This document shows positions 27,046-37,358 of a DNA stretch of 64,000 nt, piece after piece. This DNA comes from Skermanella mucosa (GTDB lineage: Bacteria > Pseudomonadota > Alphaproteobacteria > Azospirillales > Azospirillaceae), in assembly GCF_016765655.2 (NCBI RefSeq), contig NZ_CP086106.1:5850501-5914500 (forward strand), given 5' to 3'. Position 1 is the stretch's first letter. Each line of letters opens with the position of its first letter. Position numbers and translations under genes: made by a program. The notes under the pieces are model-generated. The model was not told where the DNA came from and ran no database searches. It saw only the letters and a list, made by a program, of their open reading frames with translations.

Positions 27046-28209
27046 TTAGCGCTGGGTCACGGTGGACCGGTTGCCGGAACCGTTCTGCGTCACGTAGGCG
27101 GCGTTCTTGGAGTAGTACTGCTCGACCTTCGAGTTGTTGCCGCTGCCGGTCTGCGAAACCAGGGCGTAGTGTTCGGAACCGTTCTGGCGGGTGGTGGAGA
27201 CGTTCCACGAGCCGGCCTGCGTCACGTCCGATTCGTTGGCGTCGCCGATCTGGTACTGGTAGGAGACATTGCCGCCGTAGCCGGACTGGCTCAGCCTGGC
27301 CAGGTTGTCGTTGCCTTCCTGCAACTGGAGGCCGTAGCTGAAGGCGGCGGTGCCCTGGGTCATGTGGGCTACGTTGGAGTCGCCCGCCTGGACCTGCTCG
27401 CCCTTGCTGAAGTTGCCGGTCTGCGTGACGTAGGCCTGGTTGTAGTCGCCGACCTGGGTCTGGTAGGCCGCCAGCCCGAGGCCGTCCGCCTTGGCCTCGG
27501 CGCGGTTGTGGTCGCCCCTCTGGAACTGGTCGATCAGGCCAAGCGCGCCGCCCTGCGTGTTGACGATGGCGACGTTCACGTCACCGTCCTGCTTCTGCTT
27601 GGTGGTCAGGGACGAACCGGTGCTCTGGTAGGCGATGGCGTCGTTGTGGCCGCCGTCCTGCTCCTGGTCGATCAGGTTGTTCGAGCCGATGCCCGGCTGA
27701 CCGGCGACGGCATAGTTCTCGACGCCGTCCTGGTCCTGCAGGATGGTCTGCCTGGACCCGCCGTGCTGGGTCGCGATCGCGTTGTTCTTGTGGTTCTTCT
27801 GCTCCTGCGAGATCCGGTTCTTGCTGCCCGCCTGGGTCGCCTCGGCCTTCTGCTCGGTGCCGGTCTGGGTCTGGTCGATGCCGTAGACTGCGGTGCCGAT
27901 CCGGCGGCCGAAGACGTAGATGTCCACCGGGCGGTTGTCGGAGCCGGACTGGACCGCCGTGGCAAGGTGGTCGGAGCCGGTCTGCGTCTGCGTCGTGCTG
28001 TTGCGCGCGCCGGTCTGCGTGATGTAGGCGTCGGAGCCGTTGCCGCCGGACTGGGTGACCTTGCCATACAGGTCGGCACCGGTCTGCTTGACGTCGGCCA
28101 TGTGGTTGTTGCCGACCTGATCGACATAGGCCGCGTTGCTGTCCGCCAGCGCGGCGCCCGAGACGGTCAGCGCGGCGAAAGCGACGGTGGAAAGAAGAAG
28201 AGTGCGCAT
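27046..28209 (-). CDS. Curlin-repeat protein (second paralogue, longest)
   Basis: A 387-residue secreted protein with signal peptide MRTLLLSTVAFAALTVSGAALA and more than a dozen curlin-type units (YVDQVGNNHMADVKQTG, QTGSDHLATAVQSGSDN, YQTQVGDYNQAYVTQTGN). Some units are spaced irregularly, for example around PVDIYVFGRRIG, so the array is less regular than E. coli CsgA (five units). The ATG at 28209 directly precedes the signal peptide; a longer frame upstream lacks support. Confidence 0.88.
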   Translation of the reverse strand: MRTLLLSTVAFAALTVSGAALADSNAAYVDQVGNNHMADVKQTGADLYGKVTQSGGNGSDAYITQTGARNSTTQTQTGSDHLATAVQSGSDNRPVDIYVFGRRIGTAVYGIDQTQTGTEQKAEATQAGSKNRISQEQKNHKNNAIATQHGGSRQTILQDQDGVENYAVAGQPGIGSNNLIDQEQDGGHNDAIAYQSTGSSLTTKQKQDGDVNVAIVNTQGGALGLIDQFQRGDHNRAEAKADGLGLAAYQTQVGDYNQAYVTQTGNFSKGEQVQAGDSNVAHMTQGTAAFSYGLQLQEGNDNLARLSQSGYGGNVSYQYQIGDANESDVTQAGSWNVSTTRQNGSEHYALVSQTGSGNNSKVEQYYSKNAAYVTQNGSGNRSTVTQR

Positions 28210-28334
28210 GTCCTTGGACCTTTCTTTGATTATAACAAAAGCCAGAAACAACGACCACTGAAATGGCCTAACCAAATCATTCACCGAATTACAGGCAATC
28301 AGGCGGGAGCATAAATACTCCCGCACCGATCCTT

Positions 28335-29282
28335 TTATTTCTGCGTAACAGAGGAACGGTTATCACTTCCTTTTTGGGAAACGATCGAGTAGTTGTAAGA
28401 ATTCTCCTGTTTCTGGAAAGAATAGTTGTTGTTACCGCCGAACTGCTTCACCCGGGCCTCGTTGTCGCTGCCGAACTGGAGCTGCATGGCGTCGTTGCCG
28501 TTGCCGAGCTGTTCCGCCTTGGCGAAGTGGCTGTAGCCGACCTGGATCTGCGTCAGGGTGTTGTCGGAACCCGACTGGAGTGCTTCGGCCTCGTTCCACG
28601 TGCCGTACTGGCCGACAGTCGCCTCGTTGCCGCGGCCGACCGCCTGATCGACCGTCGCCTTGTTGTCCGTGCCGTACTGGGTCACGTCGACCTTGTTGGC
28701 GGTCTGCGCCGTCGCGATGCCGGACTGGGTGACGCGGGCCTCGTTGTCGTCGCCCCACTGGTCGATCTTGTTGTCGTTCTCGTAGCCCGACTGGACCGAG
28801 AACGCCTTGTTGGCCAGGCCACGCTGATCGATGTCGGAGTCGTGCTGCCCGCCGGCCATCGACTGCGACGCTTCGTTGTACGAGCCGTACTGGTCGATGT
28901 AGGCGTCCTGGATGCCGCCGGACTGCGTGGCGGCCGCCCGGTTCTTGTAGCCGTCCTGGACGATGCCGGTGAAATTGGCACCATCCTGCTGGTTCTGGAT
29001 CGCCTCGTTCTCGACGCCCTTCTGGTTGATCCTGGCGTCGTGCTTGGTCCCGCGCTGGGTCGTGGAGGCGGTGTTGCGCTCGCCGTCCTGCCTGGTGTCG
29101 CTCAGGTGACCGATGACGGAGTGGGCGTTGTTGTTGGTCTGGTCCTGGGTGTTGACGTTGCCCGAACCGATCTGCTCGACATAGGCCTCGTTGCTGAGCT
29201 TGGCGTCCTTGGGCGCCGCCACCGCGGAACCGGAGATGGAGAGAGCCACGAGAGCGACGGTGGAGAGAAGAACCTTACGCAT
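28335..29282 (-). CDS. Curlin-repeat protein (first paralogue)
   Basis: A 315-residue secreted protein: signal peptide MRKVLLSTVALVALSISGSAVA, then repeated units such as YVEQIGSGNVNTQDQ, YIDQYGSYNEASQ, VTQYGTDNKATVDQ and VGQYGTWNEAEALQSGSDN. It is richer in charged residues and in QxGxxNEA units than the other paralogues. First curlin gene after csgG, 163 bp downstream. The spacer lacks a clear terminator, so co-transcription is likely. Confidence 0.88.
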   Translation of the reverse strand: MRKVLLSTVALVALSISGSAVAAPKDAKLSNEAYVEQIGSGNVNTQDQTNNNAHSVIGHLSDTRQDGERNTASTTQRGTKHDARINQKGVENEAIQNQQDGANFTGIVQDGYKNRAAATQSGGIQDAYIDQYGSYNEASQSMAGGQHDSDIDQRGLANKAFSVQSGYENDNKIDQWGDDNEARVTQSGIATAQTANKVDVTQYGTDNKATVDQAVGRGNEATVGQYGTWNEAEALQSGSDNTLTQIQVGYSHFAKAEQLGNGNDAMQLQFGSDNEARVKQFGGNNNYSFQKQENSYNYSIVSQKGSDNRSSVTQK

Positions 29283-29445
29283 GGAGTTGTGAACTTTCGC
29301 TTGCTGAGAAATACTGGTAGGGTGATGAAGTCGACCTGAAATGGTCTAACGAATTTCTTTTCCGAGAACTTCCCGCAAGTCGGGCACAAAGCTTGCCTGA
29401 CTTGCGGGCTCTCCTTGTCGTCTTCCAGATATACTGACCGGCGCG

Positions 29446-30513
29446 TCACTCCTTGATCGACGGCGCGCCGGGGATCGGGCTGCGGCCGTCGGGCAGCACA
29501 TAGACCGGGGCCGGAGGGGCGGGCGGCAGGCCCGGCTGCACTTCCGGCTGGATCTGGCCTTCCGGGCTGGGCCGGACCTGGGGTTCGTCGCTCGGCGGCG
29601 GCTCGATCCGGGTGCCGTTCTGGCCGTTCCGGTACTCCTCCAGTGTCGCCTTGACCGTCTGGACGCCGTAGAGGCCGTCCTTCTCGCGCCAGTACCGGTC
29701 GATGAGCGGCTGGGCGAGCGACTGGTCCTTGAGGCCCCAGTAACCGTCCACCAAACCCTCGACCACCAGGGCGTAGACCGACTTCTCGATCGCCTGGCGG
29801 ACAGCCAGGGTCGGCGGCTCGTTGGTGGTGAAGCCGGTCTCTATCTCCAGCAGTTCCTTGAAGCCGACGAAGCGGAAGGCACCGCCCTGGGCGCCGACCG
29901 AGTAGATGGTCTTGGTCGTGCTGACCGACTTCAGGATTTCGCCGGTCTGCACCGCGATGGCGCGGAGATAGACGGTCACCGTGTCGCGCCGATACTTCAC
30001 GTCGCCGCCGATGCCGAGATAGCGGGCACCGACGCCACCCGTGATGGTGTTGCTGTCGTAGCCGATGATGCCGCCGTCCAGGATGATCCCGGCGAAGCTC
30101 ATGGGCGGCAGCGCCGGCTGATTGCGCCCGCCGTATTCCTCGCGGGTCGCCCGGATGATCTGGCGTTCCTGGAGGACCGAGGGGAGCGAGGCCCTCTCGA
30201 CGGTGGTGAACCATTTGCGGCCGCCGGCCTTCTCCAGCGCCTGGACCAGGATGGTGGCGCCGCCCTGGGTCACCGCCCGGCTGTATTCGGAGAAATTCTC
30301 ATTCGGCTTGTTCTGGCCGGTCAGGTCGTCGAACCGGTAGACCGCGACCGAAAGCTTGCGCGCCGGTTCCGGAAGCGAAGCCAGTTCATCGAGGCTGACG
30401 GTCTGCTGCTCCAGCATGGGCTGTTCGGACAGGGCCAGTTCGGGGTGGGTCGAGGCGCAGGCCGACAGGGCGGCCAGGCTGGTCGCGACAAGGGCGAGTT
30501 TCTTGAAATTCAT
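29446..30513 (-). CDS. csgG: Curli secretion channel lipoprotein CsgG
   Basis: A 355-residue outer-membrane lipoprotein. A signal peptide with lipobox LSAC (Cys at about residue 19) leads into the CsgG core: LSVAVYRFDDLTGQNKPNENFSEYSRAVTQG, WFTTVERASLPSVLQERQIIRATREEY, and GGVGARYLGIGGDVKYRRDTVTVYLRA. It forms the nonameric pore that secretes curlins. The C-terminal ~75 residues are a Pro-rich tail not found in E. coli CsgG. It lies 60 bp after csgF. Confidence 0.94.
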   Translation of the reverse strand: MNFKKLALVATSLAALSACASTHPELALSEQPMLEQQTVSLDELASLPEPARKLSVAVYRFDDLTGQNKPNENFSEYSRAVTQGGATILVQALEKAGGRKWFTTVERASLPSVLQERQIIRATREEYGGRNQPALPPMSFAGIILDGGIIGYDSNTITGGVGARYLGIGGDVKYRRDTVTVYLRAIAVQTGEILKSVSTTKTIYSVGAQGGAFRFVGFKELLEIETGFTTNEPPTLAVRQAIEKSVYALVVEGLVDGYWGLKDQSLAQPLIDRYWREKDGLYGVQTVKATLEEYRNGQNGTRIEPPPSDEPQVRPSPEGQIQPEVQPGLPPAPPAPVYVLPDGRSPIPGAPSIKE

Positions 30514-30573
30514 GATCGGATATCTCCGTCGTCATCGATTGTCCGCGGGTTCTGGCAGGAGGTCCGGAGACGC

Positions 30574-30996
30574 TCAGAACCGGGGGATGGTGATGACGGA
30601 GGTGCCGCCGCCGCCGCTCAGGGTCAGGTTGATGTCGTTGCCTGCGCGGTTCCATTCGATGATCTGGTCATCGATGACGACGCGGCCCGCGTCCTGCGCG
30701 TTCTCGCCATAGATCTGCTCGGAGATCTGGCTCGCGACGCGGCTCAGGATGCTGGAGCGGATGATGCGGGAGAACTCGTCCTGCTGGGTCGTGGCCCCGT
30801 AACTGAAATCCTGGGCCGACGGGTCCTTGTATTTGTCGATGGCGCTGGCGATGCCGAGCAGATGGGCGGAGTTGCCAGGATAGCCGCCGAACGAGGGATT
30901 GACCGGCTGATAAACCAGCTCTCCTGCGGAAGCCGAAGCGATGCCGGCGGTCAGAATGAGAGTTGAAAGCAGAGAGTATTGAGCGATCTTAGCCAT
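30574..30996 (-). CDS. csgF: Curli assembly protein CsgF
   Basis: A 140-residue secreted protein with signal peptide (SLLSTLILTAGIASASA) followed directly by the conserved CsgF start GELVYQPVNPSFGG, the part that inserts into the CsgG pore. The C-terminus NDINLTLSGGGGTSVITIPRF is also typical. First gene of the curli operon; AGGGA before the ATG is a fair ribosome site. No csgE or csgD is present in the window. Confidence 0.93.
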   Translation of the reverse strand: MAKIAQYSLLSTLILTAGIASASAGELVYQPVNPSFGGYPGNSAHLLGIASAIDKYKDPSAQDFSYGATTQQDEFSRIIRSSILSRVASQISEQIYGENAQDAGRVVIDDQIIEWNRAGNDINLTLSGGGGTSVITIPRF

Positions 30997-31507
30997 CGTC
31001 GTCCCTATTTTTTATAGTTACTGACCGTTTACTGTCAGTACCGGGTCGATTTTGATTGCCGGACTTGGTTGTTCGTCGTCACCGGCATGACCAAGACATT
31101 ACCGATTAACGGCATTTTAGCCAAATGCCCGTGTGAGGATAAAAAACATATAAAGTTTTATACTTTCTCGGAACGGAACCACTCCCCGGAGCTTCCCGTC
31201 GTGAGCGCCAACCGCTCCACAGGTTAACAAAGTGTAAATACATATCGGGGTAGCCGCGCCCGGTCGCGGTTCCCTTCCGGCAGGCCGGGGTCGTACCCCT
31301 TGGGGGCCGCGCCATCACAAGGCTTCCGAGGGTCGTCCGCCAACTGGACATCATATCCGGTTGGCCGCCTTCTCCCGAAACTGATTTTCCGCATGGCAGG
31401 AGGCTGACCGGTCTGTCCGTTTCCACGGCTTCGCCAAGGAACCCGGAACTTCCCCAACCCGTTCTCCGGGTTCCGGCGCAAGGCGCCTTGGTGGGAGATT
31501 AGGGATC
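30997..31507. other. Intergenic region upstream of the curli operon
   Basis: About 510 bases with no credible gene. It is noticeably AT-richer near 31010-31170 than the surrounding DNA (for example TATAAAAAATAGGG before csgF and ATAAAAAACATATAAAG near 31138-31160), as expected for divergent promoters of csgF and the gene at 31508. It includes the palindrome at 31019-31040. No RNA gene recognised. Confidence 0.6.
31019..31040. promoter_or_regulatory. Palindrome upstream of csgF, possible operator
   Basis: TACTGAC-N8-GTCAGTA, perfect seven-base arms, 22 bases before the csgF start codon. The geometry suits a dimeric regulator of the curli operon; the protein is unknown. It could also fold in the 5' leader of the mRNA. 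Confidence 0.4.
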
Positions 31508-31903
31508 ATGAGAAGCACAGCACTAGGCGCTGCCTTGGCCGCGGGTGTCCTGGCGGTCTTCGCTCCGGGCGGGGCCCGGGCCCAGGACGTCAAGGAGACG
31601 GTCTGCGCGCAAGGGACCTATTCGGAGCCGTGCCCCCAGGTGATCTGGTGTCCGGCGTCCAATTGCGGGATCGGCATCCCGCAGCCCGACGGCCAGCTCG
31701 AGATCATTTCCTCGACCGAGAAGAAGATGGACGGCACGCAGCGCCGCCCGGTCCAGGCCGGCAAGCCGATGACGCTGGAAAGCATCACCGGCCGGGTGAT
31801 CGTGTTCGAATGGGAGGATGCCGGCCAGGTCGAGCAGGCGGGATCGGACCTCACGATCAAGGACATCCTGTACGTCGTCATGCCGCCCGCCGGGTCCGGC
31901 TGA
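31508..31903 (+). CDS. Exported protein of unknown function
   Basis: A 131-residue protein with signal peptide (ALGAALAAGVLAVFAPGGARA, cleavage after about residue 26). The mature part has four cysteines in a short stretch (CAQGTYSEPCPQVIWCPASNC), probably two disulfides, then a beta-rich region. It precedes the molybdenum hydroxylase genes by 76 bp in the same direction, so it may be co-transcribed. Family not recognised. Confidence 0.65.
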   Translation: MRSTALGAALAAGVLAVFAPGGARAQDVKETVCAQGTYSEPCPQVIWCPASNCGIGIPQPDGQLEIISSTEKKMDGTQRRPVQAGKPMTLESITGRVIVFEWEDAGQVEQAGSDLTIKDILYVVMPPAGSG

Positions 31904-31979
31904 GCGTCGGATTTAACCAGGCGCCCGGCTCCGCGCCGGGGACGGTCCATGAACGGCATTCGAACGGGAAGAGAATCTG

Positions 31980-32432
31980 ATGATCAAGTTGCGCATCAAC
32001 GGGCAGGAAAAGCAGTATGACGGTGACGGCGAGATGCCGCTGCTGTGGTACCTGCGGGACGAGCTGGGGCTGACCGGCACCAAGTTCGGCTGCGGCATCG
32101 CGGCGTGCGGCGCCTGCACCGTCCATCTGGAAGGCGAGGCCGTCCGGTCGTGCCAGACCCCCGTCAGCGCCGCCGAGGGCATGTCGGTGACCACCATCGA
32201 GGGCCTGGACCCCGAGGGCGAGCATCCGCTCCAGAAGGCGTGGCGCGCCCAGGCCGTTCCCCAGTGCGGCTATTGCCAGACCGGCCAGATCATGCAGGCG
32301 GCGGCCCTGCTGAAGCAGACCCCGGACCCTACCGACGAGGATATCGACAGCGTGATGTGGGGCAACATCTGCCGCTGCGGCACCTATAACCGCATCCGCA
32401 GCGCGATCCGCGCCGCGGCGAAGGAGGCCTGA
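31980..32432 (+). CDS. iorA: Small [2Fe-2S] subunit of a molybdenum hydroxylase (IorA-type)
   Basis: A 150-residue subunit with two [2Fe-2S] centres. The plant-type ferredoxin cysteines are in [13 protein letters not shown] with an upstream [16 protein letters not shown], and the second centre is CGYCQTGQ plus [13 protein letters not shown]. It passes electrons from the molybdopterin subunit encoded next. The one-base spacer to the next ATG shows coupling. No FAD subunit is present, as in IorAB-type aldehyde or isoquinoline oxidoreductases. Confidence 0.92.
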   Translation: MIKLRINGQEKQYDGDGEMPLLWYLRDELGLTGTKFGCGIAACGACTVHLEGEAVRSCQTPVSAAEGMSVTTIEGLDPEGEHPLQKAWRAQAVPQCGYCQTGQIMQAAALLKQTPDPTDEDIDSVMWGNICRCGTYNRIRSAIRAAAKEA

Positions 32433-32433
32433 G

Positions 32434-34722
<2,289 letters not shown>

Positions 34723-34782
34723 CCGCCGGGGAACGGAAGACGGGAAAGGCCGGGCGCATCCAGGGGCGGCACCAGGGATATT

Positions 34783-34796
34783 TGAACAGCTGTTCA
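34783..34796. promoter_or_regulatory. Palindrome TGAACAGCTGTTCA
   Basis: A perfect 14-base palindrome in a less GC-rich stretch 61 bp after iorB and about 35 bp before the riboswitch. It looks like a TetR-type operator and could sit in the mntP promoter. No cognate regulator is adjacent. Confidence 0.3.
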
Positions 34797-34829
34797 GATT
34801 GACAGGTGCCGCTACCGGCACTAAGGTGC

Positions 34830-34953
34830 CCCCGACCATTGGGGAGTAGCCACCCTCCTGCGGGAGGGGTTCGCGCCAACAGACTCGGGGATAGCCCGTG
34901 GCGCGTGCGGCAACCGGGCGTCAAGTCCGGAGGCTCGGCGAGACTGATGGCAC
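34830..34953 (+). ncRNA. yybP-ykoY (Mn2+-sensing) riboswitch
   Basis: The leader contains GGGGAGTAGCC (34841-34851) and, ~90 bases later, GGCGAGACTGATGG (34937-34950), the conserved halves that build the Mn2+ pocket of this class. Between them are GC-rich stems. It sits about 70 bases before mntP, the manganese exporter that this riboswitch class commonly controls. Boundaries are approximate. Confidence 0.85.
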
Positions 34954-35020
34954 GACCGCCGCCCGAAGGCCAACCGGGTGCGGGCGTGCTATCCTGTTTC
35001 GTCTGGCCGGAGATACCCGG

Positions 35021-35584
35021 ATGTTCGGCGCCACGTCGTTCGCGCTCGCCTTCAGCCTTTCCATGGATTCCTTCGCCGCAGCATTGGGACGCGGCGCCGC
35101 CCATTCGCGGCCCGGCCTGCCCGAGGCGTTTCGCGTCGGGGCCACTTTCGGCGCGTGCCAGCTCCTGATGTCGGTGGTCGGCTGGGCGGTCGGCGTGTCC
35201 TTCGCCGAGGCGGTCCAGGGCGTCGACCATTGGATCGCCTTCGCGCTGCTTCTTCTCATCGGCGGCAGCATGGTCCGCAACGCGCTGGCGGGAGAAGCCG
35301 ACGACGGTGCCGCGGCCCGGCGATCCGGCTGGCTGTCTCTGCTGGCGACCGGCGTCGCCACGAGCATCGACGCCAGCGCGGTCGGCGTCGGCCTCGCCAT
35401 GGCCGACCTGGACATCGTGGTGACGGCGACGATCGTGGGTCTCGTGACTTTCCTGATGGGGTTCGGCGGCGTCATGCTGGGCCACATGGCCGGCCCGCTC
35501 CTCGGGCGCCGCGCCGAATTGATCGGGGGGCTTGGCCTGATCGGCATCGGCACCAAGATCCTACTCGAACACCTGAAGTCATGA
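35021..35584 (+). CDS. mntP: Manganese efflux protein MntP
   Basis: A 187-residue membrane protein with six transmembrane helices. FALAFSLSMDSFAAALGRGA (helix 1) and ATGVATSIDASAVGVGLAM (helix 4) carry the paired Asp residues of the MntP/YebN family; PLLGRRAELIGGLGLIGIGTKILLEH is the usual C-terminus. It exports Mn2+ and should be switched on by the upstream riboswitch when Mn2+ is high. Start at the ATG preceding FGATSF; the longer frame runs through the riboswitch. Confidence 0.94.
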   Translation: MFGATSFALAFSLSMDSFAAALGRGAAHSRPGLPEAFRVGATFGACQLLMSVVGWAVGVSFAEAVQGVDHWIAFALLLLIGGSMVRNALAGEADDGAAARRSGWLSLLATGVATSIDASAVGVGLAMADLDIVVTATIVGLVTFLMGFGGVMLGHMAGPLLGRRAELIGGLGLIGIGTKILLEHLKS

Positions 35585-35641
35585 TGCATATTGTCCGGTA
35601 CCTATCGGACGCGAGACCATCAAGAGCCTGGAGATCCTGCC

Positions 35642-35818
35642 ATGTGCTGCCGCCCAGCCGTCGAACGAGCCTTTTCCGAGATGAAGGCGTCCGGAGCCCC
35701 CGACCGGCACGCGCTCGAGGCCGCACTGATCATCCACCGCTTCCACCATCCGGAGATCCCGTTCGACGAGGCGCTGACGGAAGTATCGCGATGGACCGTC
35801 GGGCGCCTGGTGCATTAG
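35642..35818 (+). CDS. Small hypothetical protein
   Basis: A 58-residue protein (MCCRPAVERAFSEMKASG..., ALIIHRFHHPEIPFDEALTEVSRWTVGRLVH), predicted helical. It begins 57 bp after mntP in the same direction with weak ribosome site AGATCCTGCC. The reading frame looks protein-like but no family is recognised. Confidence 0.5.
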   Translation: MCCRPAVERAFSEMKASGAPDRHALEAALIIHRFHHPEIPFDEALTEVSRWTVGRLVH

Positions 35819-35850
35819 GCGCCCGGTCCGGGCGGGCGTGGGAAGCAACA

Positions 35851-35873
35851 GGGGCGGCAGGTTGCGCCGCCCC
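35851..35873. terminator. Hairpin between convergent genes
   Basis: GGGGCGGC-N7-GCCGCCCC, eight perfect GC pairs, between the small plus-strand gene and the minus-strand TerB-like gene. There is no U-tract, so efficiency as an intrinsic terminator is doubtful. Confidence 0.5.
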
Positions 35874-35891
35874 TCCGATCCGATCCGCTCC

Positions 35892-36569
35892 TCAGGAAGC
35901 GACGCTGTCCAGTTCCCGGCGGCGGGCGTCGGGAATGTTCAGGCGGCTCGCCAGGAAGTCCAGGTAGCGCCGCTCGGTCTCGGAACCGCCGCGGATCGCG
36001 ATCTCCGATGCCAGATAGACCTGCTCGGCGGTGTCCTGGTCCCTGACCTGGCGGATGATGTCGTCGGTCGAGCGGGGCTGGCGGATCTCCTGCTCGACGA
36101 TCTGCCGCTCCTCCGGTCCGGCGCCGGCCTTGTCCAGGTGCTGCACGATGCGCTGGCGCTCCTCGGCGGTGATCTGGCCGTCGGCGTTCGCCGCGGAGAT
36201 CATGGCGCGAATCAGCAACAGGGCCTGGTCCTCGTCCATGCGGGGTTCCGCCGGCACTTCCTTGGTCGGCTGGAACACCCCCAGGGCGTCGAAGATCGGG
36301 GCGAAGGGACCGCTGGCGCCCGTCTTCTGCGTCGGCTCCGCCGGTGTGGACGCGGCCTGCCCGCCGCTGCCGCTGTCCCGGTAGGCCTTGTAGGCGAGAT
36401 AGGCCAGCGCGGCCATGCCGGCCTTGCCGCCCAGGCCCATGCCGGCCTTCGTCCTGCCGCCGCCGAGCAGCATCGGCGCGGCGGTCGCCAGCGCGGCGCC
36501 GCGACCGCCGGTCCGTCCCGCGAGCCCGGATACCAGCATCGTGCCGAGCACCTTGGTCAGATTGGCCAT
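35892..36569 (-). CDS. TerB-like/DUF533 family protein
   Basis: A 225-residue protein. The C-terminal half is a TerB-like helical domain (LLIRAMISAANADGQITAEERQRIVQHLDKAG) of the DUF533 (YebE-like) type; the N-terminal half is Gly/Ala-rich with a short hydrophobic stretch (GMAALAYLAYKAY). YebE-type proteins are inner-membrane associated and stress induced; function unknown. The ATG at 36569 is preceded by GGAGG, which fixes the start. Confidence 0.88.
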   Translation of the reverse strand: MANLTKVLGTMLVSGLAGRTGGRGAALATAAPMLLGGGRTKAGMGLGGKAGMAALAYLAYKAYRDSGSGGQAASTPAEPTQKTGASGPFAPIFDALGVFQPTKEVPAEPRMDEDQALLLIRAMISAANADGQITAEERQRIVQHLDKAGAGPEERQIVEQEIRQPRSTDDIIRQVRDQDTAEQVYLASEIAIRGGSETERRYLDFLASRLNIPDARRRELDSVAS

Positions 36570-36658
36570 GTCAGCCTCCCGTATCTTGTTTCGATGGATC
36601 GTTAACGATTGCCGGGCTCCGAGGTTCAGCATGCCCCGGGGTTCCACGGCCGTGGGTC

Positions 36659-36693
36659 GTAGGTCGGCTAGAGCGAAGCGGCAGCCGACCTAC
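36659..36693. repeat. REP-like hairpin GTAGGTCGGCT...AGCCGACCTAC
   Basis: Perfect 11-bp arms (36659-36669 and 36683-36693) around AGAGCGAAGCGGC. This is the form of dispersed extragenic palindromes in many proteobacteria. The stop codon of the DUF6064 gene (36690) lies inside one arm, so the element has supplied the 3' end of that gene. Confidence 0.75.
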
Positions 36694-37358
36694 GGTTGAG
36701 TGTCATGGTCGCCGTTTCCGCGGGCAGCGATCACCAGCGCCACCATGGCGGCCAGCGGCGGGACCAGGGCGTCGGAAGCTCCCATCGTCCAGAGCGTGGC
36801 GCCGCTGACCATGCACCACAGGACGGGTAAGACCATCAGAACCCACCGCCACGGGCCGGACGCCAGCGCCACGATGCCGAGCGTGCCGACGGCGGTGGGA
36901 TCGGGCGTCATGGCGAAGACCTCCACCTGCGACCAGTCCCGTCCGGCCAGCACGCCGGCGAGCGGCTGCGCCGCCAGGGCGAAGGCGAACAGGCCGAGCC
37001 GCCAGGGGCGGCCGGCGGCGAGGTCCAGCTTGCCGCCCAGCGTGCCGGCCAGCACCAGCAGCGCGGCTTGCGCCAGGAACAGGCCCGCGAACCAGGTCGC
37101 CGCCCAGTTGATCGTGGCGTAGCGGGTGTAAAGGAAGCTCCAGGCGACCCACGCCCAGCAGGCCGCCAGCAGGGCCGCGGCGATGCGGCCCCTGGCCGGG
37201 CCGCCGCGCGCAGCCAGCGCCAGGATCGCGACGCCGACGGCGAGCGCCGCCAGATGCGCCGGCCACAGGTCCGCGTTGTGAAGCTCGAACAGGCGGTGAT
37301 ATGTCCGGGACGAGAACAGCAGGAAGTCGGAGAGCGTGTAGGTCCACCACTCCGACAT
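36690..37358 (-). CDS. DUF6064-family membrane protein
   Basis: A 222-residue membrane protein with six or more hydrophobic segments. The start MSEWWTYTLSDFLLFSSRTYHRLFELHNADLWP is characteristic of DUF6064. Function unknown. Its ATG overlaps the stop of the aldo/keto reductase (ATGA), so they are translated together. The C-terminus ends within a REP-like palindrome. Confidence 0.82.
   Translation of the reverse strand: MSEWWTYTLSDFLLFSSRTYHRLFELHNADLWPAHLAALAVGVAILALAARGGPARGRIAAALLAACWAWVAWSFLYTRYATINWAATWFAGLFLAQAALLVLAGTLGGKLDLAAGRPWRLGLFAFALAAQPLAGVLAGRDWSQVEVFAMTPDPTAVGTLGIVALASGPWRWVLMVLPVLWCMVSGATLWTMGASDALVPPLAAMVALVIAARGNGDHDTQP

Noticed and set aside
25496-29282. CRISPR-like or satellite array in the curli region
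   Set aside because: The periodicity is degenerate at DNA level and is the codon trace of curlin repeats in signal-peptide-bearing proteins; no uniform spacers exist.
31041-31507. Small Arg-rich open frames upstream of the curli operon
   Set aside because: No ribosome sites, no family features, and the composition is promoter-like.
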